DNA of 5,662 nt from Actinomycetes bacterium (lineage in GTDB: Bacteria > Actinomycetota > Acidimicrobiia > Acidimicrobiales > Bog-793), in NCBI GenBank assembly GCA_021785095.1, contig JAJYGM010000107.1, forward strand, positions 1 to 5,662, read 5' to 3'. Of this stretch, positions 1 to 5,376 are shown one piece after another. The first letter of the stretch is position 1, and every line of letters starts with the position of its first letter. Below the pieces are notes generated by a model. The model did not search any database. It saw only the letters and a program-made list of their open reading frames with translations, and was not told where the DNA came from. Position numbers and translations under genes: made by a program.

Positions 1-975
1 GAACTCGGCGAGCTTCGCCAGCGGATGGCTTGCATCGATCTTGCGGATCGTGCCCGACTTCGACCGCATCACGAGGGACTGGGTGGTCGCGCCCAGCTGG
101 TGGTACCGCACACCCCGGAGCAGCTCGCCGTCGGTGATCCCGGTCGCAGCGAAGAAGCAGTTGTCCCCCTGGACCAGATCGTCGGTGCGGAGCACCGCGC
201 CGAGGTCGTAGCCGGCGTCGATCGCCGCTCGACGCTCCGCGTCGTCACGTGGCCACAATCTCCCCTGGATCTCGCCTCCCATGCACTTCAGGGCGGCGGC
301 GGCGAGCACTCCTTCGGGCGTCCCGCCGACGCCGAGGAGGACGTCGACGCCCGCGCCCGGCCATCCGGTCGCGATCGCGCCCGCGATGTCGCCGTCGGTG
401 ATGAGACGGATCCTCGCGCCCGAGGCCCGCACCTCCCCGATCAGCTCCGCGTGCCGCGGTCGGTCGAGGATCACCACGGTGAGATCGCGCACCGATTCAC
501 CCTGCGCGTCGGCGACCGCGTGGAGGTTCTCGGTCGGCGACCGGTTGATGTCGACCGCGCCTTTCGCCCTCGGGCCGACTGCGAGCTTCTCCATGTAGAC
601 GCACGGGCCGGGGTTGAACATGGACCCGCGCGTCGACACCGCGATCACGGAGAGGGCGCCGCCCCTGCCGAGCGCCGTCGGGGTCGTCCCGTCGATGGGG
701 TCGACGGCGATGTCGACTTCTGGAGGCGAGCCGTCGCCGATGCGCTCCCCGTTGAAGAGCATCGGCGCGTGGTCCTTCTCGCCCTCGCCGATCACCACCA
801 CGCCGTCGAGGCTCACCGTCTGCAGGACGATCCGCATCGCGTCCACGGCGGCGCCGTCGGCACCTTCCTTGTCGCCCCGCCCCATCCACCGGCTTGCGGC
901 CATCGCCGCAGCCTCGGTGACTCGCACCAGCTCGAGCGCAAGATTCCGGTCGGGGGCTTGCGGTCGCCGCTCCAC
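1..975 (-). CDS. glpX: Class II fructose-1,6-bisphosphatase GlpX (3' end beyond window)
   Basis: Hydrolyses fructose-1,6-bisphosphate to fructose-6-phosphate and phosphate, a metal-dependent cytosolic step of gluconeogenesis. The 325 residues visible read colinearly with E. coli GlpX (336 aa). Seen motifs: [12 protein letters not shown] at about residues 32-43 (Asp40 matches metal ligand Asp33), [10 protein letters not shown] ending at residue 68 (Glu64 matches Glu57), DPIDGTT at 92-98, and GVGGTPEGV around Glu221 (matches Glu213). The C-terminal part ends in the family-typical [11 protein letters not shown] and HPLAKLAEF, so probably only 10-20 residues are missing past the left edge. The start is GTG at 973-975: an in-frame TGA lies upstream and the protein begins [21 protein letters not shown], close to actinobacterial GlpX N-termini. 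A -10-like TAGGGT ends 7 nt before this GTG, suggesting a leaderless transcript; the same bases also hold AGGG, which could act as a weak Shine-Dalgarno on a longer mRNA. It is transcribed away from murA. Family assignment is very secure; the exact start is less so. Confidence 0.96.
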   Translation of the reverse strand, partial: MERRPQAPDRNLALELVRVTEAAAMAASRWMGRGDKEGADGAAVDAMRIVLQTVSLDGVVVIGEGEKDHAPMLFNGERIGDGSPPEVDIAVDPIDGTTPTALGRGGALSVIAVSTRGSMFNPGPCVYMEKLAVGPRAKGAVDINRSPTENLHAVADAQGESVRDLTVVILDRPRHAELIGEVRASGARIRLITDGDIAGAIATGWPGAGVDVLLGVGGTPEGVLAAAALKCMGGEIQGRLWPRDDAERRAAIDAGYDLGAVLRTDDLVQGDNCFFAATGITDGELLRGVRYHQLGATTQSLVMRSKSGTIRKIDASHPLAKLAEF

Positions 976-982
976 AGGCGGA

Positions 983-1011
983 ACCCTAGCGGGCAGGGGC
1001 TGCGATCACAG
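983..1011 (-). promoter_or_regulatory. Putative glpX promoter, leaderless type
   Basis: On the minus strand the hexamer TAGGGT (988 down to 983) fits the actinobacterial -10 pattern TAnnnT and is followed by exactly 7 nt before the GTG of glpX, so transcription would begin at or next to the start codon. A weak -35-like CTGTGA (1011 down to 1006, 3 of 6 matches to TTGACA) sits 17 bp upstream. This is pattern-based only. The main alternative is that AGGG in the same place is a ribosome binding site. Confidence 0.4.
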
Positions 1012-1020
1012 ATCCGAAGG

Positions 1021-1064
1021 CCGCGGCCTGGCGCGGCCGCCGCCCGCGGCCTGGCGCGGCCGCC
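1021..1064. repeat. Perfect 21-bp direct repeat, 23-bp period, in the glpX-murA promoter region
   Basis: The 21-bp unit beginning CCGCGGCCTGGCGCGGCC occurs at 1021-1041 and again at 1044-1064 without mismatch, separated by 2 bp. The first copy, with the two preceding G bases, can form a hairpin: stem 1019-1025 (GGCCGCG) with 1032-1038 (CGCGGCC) and a six-base loop. The second copy keeps only the inner five pairs. It lies between the two divergent promoter candidates, upstream of both. It could be a tandem operator or a recent slippage duplication in GC-rich DNA; the sequence does not decide which. Confidence 0.85.
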
Positions 1065-1138
1065 ACCCGGACACCCCGCCCCTCCTCGGTGCATCCGTGG
1101 GGCCCCGTCGGATCTTCGGCTGCTCCCGCCAGCACGGT

Positions 1139-1144
1139 CATAAT
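1139..1144 (+). promoter_or_regulatory. Putative -10 element of murA, leaderless type
   Basis: CATAAT matches TATAAT at five of six positions and is one of few AT-rich patches in this GC-rich gap. It is followed by exactly 7 nt (GGGCCCG) before ATG 1152, so a transcript starting at the usual distance would begin on that ATG. No convincing -35 is visible at 16-18 bp upstream. If real, it excludes the GTG at 1089 and the ATG at 1143 as starts, since both would lie upstream of or within the promoter. Confidence 0.45.
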
Positions 1145-1151
1145 GGGCCCG

Positions 1152-2480
1152 ATGAAGCCGGTCGGCAGCATGGAGGCGGCGGCGCCGGCCGGTGCCGCCG
1201 CACGCGGCGGGAGCTTCGTCGTCCGGTCTTCCGGCCCGCTCCAGGGAACCGTGCGGGCGGGCGGTGCCAAGAACTCGGTGCTCAAGCTGATGGCGGCGAC
1301 CCTGCTCGCCGAGGGCACCCACGTGCTCACCAACGTGCCCGACATCCTCGACGTCGAGATCATGGCCGACATGCTCCGAGCCCTCGGCGCCTCGGTCTCG
1401 AGGGAGCCGGGTGGCAGGCTCGTCGTCGATGCGCCGGCGGCGGAAGCGCTCGTACCTGACGCTCCCTACGAGCTGGTCGACCGGATGCGTGCCTCGATCG
1501 TCGTGCTCGGACCGCTGCTCACCCGCTGCGGGCACGCAAGGGTGTCCATGCCCGGCGGCGACGACTTCGGCGGCCGCCCGATCGACTTCCACCTCGACGG
1601 CCTCGGCAACATGGGGGCACGCTTCGAGACCCGCCACGGCTACGTCGAGGGCGTCGTCGACCCGGGAGGGAGCGTCCATCGCCTCGTGGGCAACCAGGTG
1701 GTGCTCGAGTACCCGAGCCACACCGCGACGGACAACATCCTCATGGCCGCAGTGCTCGCGAAGGGCACGACGGTGATCGAGAACGCCGCACGTGAGCCCG
1801 AGGTGTGCGACCTCGCCGCGTACCTCACGTCCATGGGAGCGAGGATCCGCGGCGCCGGGACGTCGCACGTCGAGATCGAGGGCGTCGACGAGCTCACGCC
1901 GACCACCCATTCGGTCGTGCCCGACCGGGTCGCCGCCGCGACGTACCTGGCAGCTGCCGGGTTGTGCGGCGGCGAGGTCCTCGTCGAGGACGCTCGCATC
2001 GACCACATGACGATGCTGGTGAGGAAGCTCGGAGCGATGGGCGTCGTCGTCGAGCAGCGGCCCACAGGGATCTTCGCGACCAGCGAAGGCCGGCTTCGTG
2101 CCGTCGACGTGGCCACGCTCCCCTATCCGGGGGTCGCCACCGACTACAAGCCCTTCTTGGTGACGATGCTGACCGTTGCCGAGGGGGTGTCCATCGTGAC
2201 GGAGAACCTGTTCGCCGGACGGTTCCGCTACATCGACGAGCTGCGGCGCATGGGAGCCGACGTGTGGACCGAGGGGCACCACGCGGTCGTCCGCGGGGTG
2301 CCACGCCTCTCAGGCGCACAGGTGCGCGCGACCGACATCCGCGCCGGCGCTGCGCTGGTGCTGGCCGGCCTCGTCGCCGAGGGCGGCACCGTCGTCACCG
2401 ACGCGCAGCACGTCGACCGCGGGTACGAGGACCTCGCCGGCGCCCTCGCCGCGCTCGGCGCGCGGGTCGAGCGGCGTTGA
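1152..2480 (+). CDS. murA: UDP-N-acetylglucosamine 1-carboxyvinyltransferase MurA, Asp-type (fosfomycin-insensitive form)
   Basis: Transfers enolpyruvate from PEP to UDP-GlcNAc, the first committed step of peptidoglycan precursor synthesis in the cytosol. With the chosen start it has 442 residues, a little longer than the usual 418-420 because of an Ala-rich N-terminal tail. Seen motifs: GGAKNSVLKLMAA (Lys40-Asn41 match catalytic Lys22-Asn23), MRASIVVLGPL (Arg113), PGGDDFGGRPIDFH at about 134-147, ATDYKP (Asp331 matches general base Asp305), DIRAGAALVLAG (Arg397), and DRGYEDL near the end. The residue equal to E. coli Cys115 is Asp137, as in Mycobacterium tuberculosis MurA, which is naturally fosfomycin resistant. 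ATG 1152 was chosen because it lies 7 nt after a -10-like CATAAT. Alternatives are GTG 1089, ATG 1143 and ATG 1170; none has a good Shine-Dalgarno. It is the first gene of a tightly packed plus-strand group, and its TGA overlaps the TTG of the next gene. Identity is very secure; the start is moderately supported. Confidence 0.95.
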   Translation: MKPVGSMEAAAPAGAAARGGSFVVRSSGPLQGTVRAGGAKNSVLKLMAATLLAEGTHVLTNVPDILDVEIMADMLRALGASVSREPGGRLVVDAPAAEALVPDAPYELVDRMRASIVVLGPLLTRCGHARVSMPGGDDFGGRPIDFHLDGLGNMGARFETRHGYVEGVVDPGGSVHRLVGNQVVLEYPSHTATDNILMAAVLAKGTTVIENAAREPEVCDLAAYLTSMGARIRGAGTSHVEIEGVDELTPTTHSVVPDRVAAATYLAAAGLCGGEVLVEDARIDHMTMLVRKLGAMGVVVEQRPTGIFATSEGRLRAVDVATLPYPGVATDYKPFLVTMLTVAEGVSIVTENLFAGRFRYIDELRRMGADVWTEGHHAVVRGVPRLSGAQVRATDIRAGAALVLAGLVAEGGTVVTDAQHVDRGYEDLAGALAALGARVERR

Positions 2481-3487
2481 GCCGGGCACCGTCCGCGCCC
2501 GACGAGCTGCTGGACGCGGCGGCCTCGGGTGACCGCGTGGCGCTCGCACGGCTGCTCTCGGTCGTCGAGCGCGGCGGCGTGCTCAGCGGCGGCGTCGCCC
2601 GGCTCGCCTACGCGGCGCCGCCGCCGTACACCGTCGGGATCACGGGCGCGCCCGGGTCGGGCAAGTCCACCCTCACGAACGAGCTGATCCATGCGGCGCG
2701 CCGGGGCTGGCCGGCAGCGGGGGAGCGGGCGACGTCCGAGCCGGTCGACCGGGTCGGCGTGCTGGCGGTCGACCCGTCGTCGCCGTTCACGGGCGGTGCG
2801 ATCCTGGGCGACCGCGTCCGAATGCAGGAGCACGCCACCGACCCCTCGGTCTTCATCCGCTCGATGGCGACGCGCGGCCACCTCGGGGGCCTGACGCTCG
2901 CCGTCCCCGAGGCGGTGCGCGTCCTCGGCGCCGCCGGCTTCCCCCTCGTGGTCGTCGAGACGGTGGGGGTCGGGCAGATGGAGGTCGAGGTCGCGTCGGC
3001 GGCGGACACCACCGTCGTGGTGGTGACGCCGGGGTGGGGAGATGCCATGCAGGCGAGCAAGGCCGGGTTGCTCGAGATCGCGGACCTGTTCGTCGTGAAC
3101 AAGGGCGACAGGCCCGGGGTCAGCGAGGCGCGCCGAGACCTCCAGCAGATGCTCGATCTGTCGGTGCCGTCGGACTGGCGACCGCCGGTGCTCACGACCG
3201 TCGCCAGCGCCGGTGACGGCGTGGAAGAACTCTGGGCCGCCATCGCCCTGCACCGTGCCCACCTCGAGTCCAGCGGAACGCTCGATCGTCGCCGACGGGC
3301 GCGGCTCGCGCAGGAGCTGCGTCGCGTGCTCACGGCCCGCGTGCTCGAGGACGTTCGCACACTTGCAGCAGGGCGCAGCTTCGAGGATGCCGTCCGCGCG
3401 ATCACCGACGGGGAGCTCGACCCCTATCGCGCGGCCGAGGCACTTCTCGAGGAGCGGGATCGCCAGCTCCGCGAGGCCGCGCGATGA
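2477..3487 (+). CDS. meaB: MeaB/ArgK-family G3E P-loop GTPase (methylmalonyl-CoA mutase chaperone)
   Basis: Family members bind adenosylcobalamin-dependent methylmalonyl-CoA mutase, gate cofactor loading by GTP hydrolysis and protect the enzyme from inactivation. The 336-residue product has the normal family length (about 330). Seen in order: an N-terminal helical part (DELLDAAASGDRVALARLL), Walker A GAPGSGKS at 57-64, the MeaB signature VDPSSPFTGGAILGDRVRM starting near residue 98, RGHLGGL, ETVGVGQ at 161-167, and the guanine-recognition motif NKGD at 208-211. A C-terminal helical arm matches the dimerisation region of MeaB. The start is TTG 2477, sharing TTGA with the murA stop. It has only a weak upstream Shine-Dalgarno, so translation is probably coupled to murA. 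GTG 2537 is possible but would remove the conserved N-terminal helix. Its last four codons (EAAR) and its stop lie in the first copy of a 17-bp tandem repeat. No mutase gene is in the window, so the client enzyme is inferred from the family. Confidence 0.92.
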   Translation: MSRAPSAPDELLDAAASGDRVALARLLSVVERGGVLSGGVARLAYAAPPPYTVGITGAPGSGKSTLTNELIHAARRGWPAAGERATSEPVDRVGVLAVDPSSPFTGGAILGDRVRMQEHATDPSVFIRSMATRGHLGGLTLAVPEAVRVLGAAGFPLVVVETVGVGQMEVEVASAADTTVVVVTPGWGDAMQASKAGLLEIADLFVVNKGDRPGVSEARRDLQQMLDLSVPSDWRPPVLTTVASAGDGVEELWAAIALHRAHLESSGTLDRRRRARLAQELRRVLTARVLEDVRTLAAGRSFEDAVRAITDGELDPYRAAEALLEERDRQLREAAR

Positions 3488-3538
3488 ACGAGGCCGCGCG
3501 ATGAACGAGGCCTCGCGATGAACGAGGTCCCGCGATGA
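3484..3538 (+). other. Chain of three six-residue mini-ORFs linked by ATGA overlaps (putative translational relay)
   Basis: Reading the three ATGs before the treS start gives MNEAAR-stop (3484-3504), MNEASR-stop (3501-3521) and MNEVPR-stop (3518-3538). Each TGA overlaps the next ATG as ATGA. The first ATG overlaps the meaB TGA, and the last TGA overlaps ATG 3535 of treS. Each start has GAGG 7 nt upstream. The arrangement follows from seven codons (21 nt) minus a 4-nt overlap, which equals the 17-nt repeat period. Whether ribosomes use these starts is inference. They could pass terminating meaB ribosomes along to treS, or dilute treS initiation. The peptides themselves are probably without function. 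Confidence 0.6.
3524..3527 (+). promoter_or_regulatory. Ribosome binding site of treS
   Basis: GAGG, complementary to the CCUC of the 16S rRNA 3' end, lies 7 nt before ATG 3535. It is the fourth of four equivalent GAGG-ATG modules. This one decides the treS start because the three earlier ATGs each run into TGA after six codons. Confidence 0.7.
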
Positions 3539-5376
3539 GCGAGGCCGCCTCGTTGGACAGCTCCTACGACCCGACGGAGCGCTGGTTCCAGCACGCAGTC
3601 TTCTACGAGGTCCTCGTCCGCGGGTTCTTCGACGCGAACGGCGACGGAACCGGGGACCTCGTCGGCCTGCGCGCGAAGCTCGACTACCTGCAGTGGCTCG
3701 GGATCGACTGCCTGTGGCTCCTGCCGTTCTACCCCTCGCCGATGCGCGACGGCGGCTACGACGTGAGCGACTTCTTCAACGTGCACCCGGACTACGGCAC
3801 GCTCGGCGATCTCGTCGCGCTGATCGAGGACGCGCACCGGCGAGGGATCAGAGTCATCGCGGACCTCGTGATCAACCACACGAGCGACCAGCATCCGTGG
3901 TTCCTCGAGTCGCGTTCCAGCCGGACGAACCCGAAGGCCGACTGGTACGTGTGGAACGACGACGACCAGCGATGGCCCGAGGCGAGGGTGGTGTTCGCGG
4001 ACGTCGAGCGCTCCAACTGGACGTGGGACGACTCCCGAAAGCAGTACTACTGGCACCGCTTCTACTCCCACCAGCCCGACTTGAACTTCGACAACCCCGA
4101 GGTGGCCGAGGCCATGCTGGAAGTGGTCCGGTTCTGGCTCGACCTCGGTCTCGACGGCTTCAGGCTCGACGCGGTGCCGTACCTCTTCCAGCGCGACGGG
4201 ACGACCGGAGAGCACCTGCGCGAGACGCACGCGTACATCCGCAGGATCCGCAAGCAGCTCGACGCCGAGTACCCCGGGAGGATCCTGCTCGCCGAAGCGA
4301 ACGGATGGCCGGCGGACGTCGCCGACTACTTCGGGACCGGCGACGAGTGCCACCTGTGCTTCCACTTCCCGCTCATGCCGCGCCTGTTCATGGCAGTGCG
4401 GCGCGAGCACCGGTATCCCGTGACCGAGATCCTCTCGCAGACTCCGGAGATCCCGGAAGGGAGCCAGTGGGCGATCTTCCTTCGCAACCACGACGAGCTG
4501 ACCCTCGAGCAGGTGACCGACGAAGAGCGCGACTACCTGTTCGCCGAGTACGCGAAGGACCCGCGCATGAAGCGCCACCTCGGGATCGGGCGACGGCTGG
4601 CGCCGCTCCTCGACGGAGACCGCAGGCTCGCGGAGCTGCTCCACTCGCTCCTTCTGTCCCTGCCCGGCAGCCCCGTCGTCTACTACGGCGACGAGCTCCT
4701 CATGGGCGACAACATCTACCTCGGGGACCGTGACTCGGTGCGCACGCCGATGCAGTGGTCGCCAGACCGGAACGGCGGCTTCTCGCACGCCGACTTCGCG
4801 CAGCTGTACCTCCCTCCGCTCATGGACCCCGTCTACGGCTACGCCGCGGTCAACGTCGAAGCGCAGATGCGGAACCCCGGTTCGTTCCTCCACTGGCTCC
4901 GCCGGATGCTCGTGCAGCGGCGCACCCTGCCGGTGCTCGGCGTCGGGCGGATGGAGGTGCTCGACTGCCCGAACCCCTCGATCCTCGCCTTCGTGCGATC
5001 GGGCGCCGCGGCGGAGGTTCCGTTCGACACCGCGGACGGGCCCGGGCTGCCAGCGGTGATGCCGGGTCGGTCCGAGCGGCAGTCGACGATCGGTGTCGAA
5101 CCCCACGCTCGCACCGTGCTCGCAGACCCCGGCGACCAGCGCGGCGCCACGAGCGGATTCCAGGCGGTGCTGTGCGTGCACAACCTGAGCCGCTTCGCCC
5201 AGCCGGCGCTGGTGGACCTGGCGGCGTGGCAGGGCAGGCGTCCGGTGGAAGTGCTCGGCCGGGTCCCGTTCCCGGTCGTCGGGACGGAGCCGTACCCGCT
5301 CGCGCTGGGCCCGCACGGCTTCTTGTGGTTCGAGCTCTCCGACCACGTCGACGCCCTCGAAGAGACCGCGCAGTGA
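3535..5376 (+). CDS. treS: Trehalose synthase TreS (maltose alpha-D-glucosyltransferase, GH13)
   Basis: Interconverts maltose and trehalose by intramolecular transglucosylation in the cytosol; in actinobacteria it works with maltokinase to feed maltose-1-phosphate to glucan synthesis. The product has 613 residues against about 590 for mycobacterial TreS. Seen in the GH13 barrel: FDANGDGTGD (32-41), WLLPFYPSPMRDGGYDVSDF, ADLVINHTSDQHPWF, FRLDAVPYL with nucleophile Asp212, LLAEANGWP with acid/base Glu254, and RNHDELT with Asp320. The TreS-typical DPRMKRHLGI, SLPGSPVVYYGDE, GDNIYLGDRDSVRTPMQWS and DPVYGYAAVNVEAQ follow. The usual GDEIGMGD reads GDELLMGD here. The C-terminal beta domain (ILAFVR, then AVLCVHNLSRFAQPALVDL and GFLWFEL) is interrupted at about residues 489-542 by an extra Pro/Gly/Ala-rich segment. 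ATG 3535 is fixed by the repeat-borne GAGG and the stop codons just upstream. The stop overlaps the next gene as GTGA. The assignment over other GH13 enzymes is secure. Confidence 0.96.
   Translation: MSEAASLDSSYDPTERWFQHAVFYEVLVRGFFDANGDGTGDLVGLRAKLDYLQWLGIDCLWLLPFYPSPMRDGGYDVSDFFNVHPDYGTLGDLVALIEDAHRRGIRVIADLVINHTSDQHPWFLESRSSRTNPKADWYVWNDDDQRWPEARVVFADVERSNWTWDDSRKQYYWHRFYSHQPDLNFDNPEVAEAMLEVVRFWLDLGLDGFRLDAVPYLFQRDGTTGEHLRETHAYIRRIRKQLDAEYPGRILLAEANGWPADVADYFGTGDECHLCFHFPLMPRLFMAVRREHRYPVTEILSQTPEIPEGSQWAIFLRNHDELTLEQVTDEERDYLFAEYAKDPRMKRHLGIGRRLAPLLDGDRRLAELLHSLLLSLPGSPVVYYGDELLMGDNIYLGDRDSVRTPMQWSPDRNGGFSHADFAQLYLPPLMDPVYGYAAVNVEAQMRNPGSFLHWLRRMLVQRRTLPVLGVGRMEVLDCPNPSILAFVRSGAAAEVPFDTADGPGLPAVMPGRSERQSTIGVEPHARTVLADPGDQRGATSGFQAVLCVHNLSRFAQPALVDLAAWQGRRPVEVLGRVPFPVVGTEPYPLALGPHGFLWFELSDHVDALEETAQ

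Larger units (their letters stand above)
3473..3548 (+). repeat. 17-bp tandem repeat (four copies plus 8 bp) at the meaB-treS junction
   Basis: The unit is GAGGCCGCGCGATGAAC. Copies lie at 3473-3489 and 3490-3506 (identical), 3507-3523 (one mismatch) and 3524-3540 (three mismatches), followed by an 8-bp partial copy at 3541-3548. Each unit holds GAGG, a 7-nt spacer and ATGA. The first copy encodes the C-terminal EAAR and the stop of meaB; the last supplies the ribosome binding site and start codon of treS. Since meaB ends in copy one and treS begins in copy four, gain or loss of internal units would alter neither protein. Confidence 0.97.

Noticed and set aside
1001..1010. TGCGATCACA as a CRP-like half site
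   Set aside because: Only one TCACA half matches and no partner TGTGA lies at the correct spacing; better explained as chance next to the weak -35.
25..1143. Long plus-strand open frame opposite glpX
   Set aside because: It is the exact antisense frame of glpX, with an Arg/His/Pro-rich product and no recognisable motif; the minus-strand frame matches GlpX throughout.
1089..1151. GTG 1089 (or ATG 1143) as the murA start
   Set aside because: Would add up to 21 residues with no counterpart in MurA and would lie upstream of or inside the -10-like hexamer; no ribosome binding site supports either. Not fully excluded.
813..2282. 489-residue minus-strand open frame across glpX start and murA
   Set aside because: Low-complexity, His/Arg/Asp-rich translation typical of a GC-rich shadow; it lies opposite clearly conserved murA and runs through the promoter gap.
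1805..2476. Upstream extension of the meaB frame inside murA
   Set aside because: The frame stays open back to a GTG at 1805, but the translation is Arg-rich noise and overlaps murA; MeaB similarity begins only after TTG 2477.
3473..3548. Tandem repeat as a CRISPR array or mobile element end
   Set aside because: The 17-bp units abut directly with no spacers, there are no cas genes, and no inverted repeats or transposase genes are near.
3424..5346. 640-residue minus-strand open frame opposite treS
   Set aside because: Antisense shadow caused by third-position GC bias; Val/Glu/Arg-rich with no domain, while the plus strand encodes all TreS catalytic motifs.
5340..5376. Terminator between treS and the next gene
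   Set aside because: The genes overlap by GTGA and no hairpin with a T-run is present; no such terminator was seen anywhere in the window.
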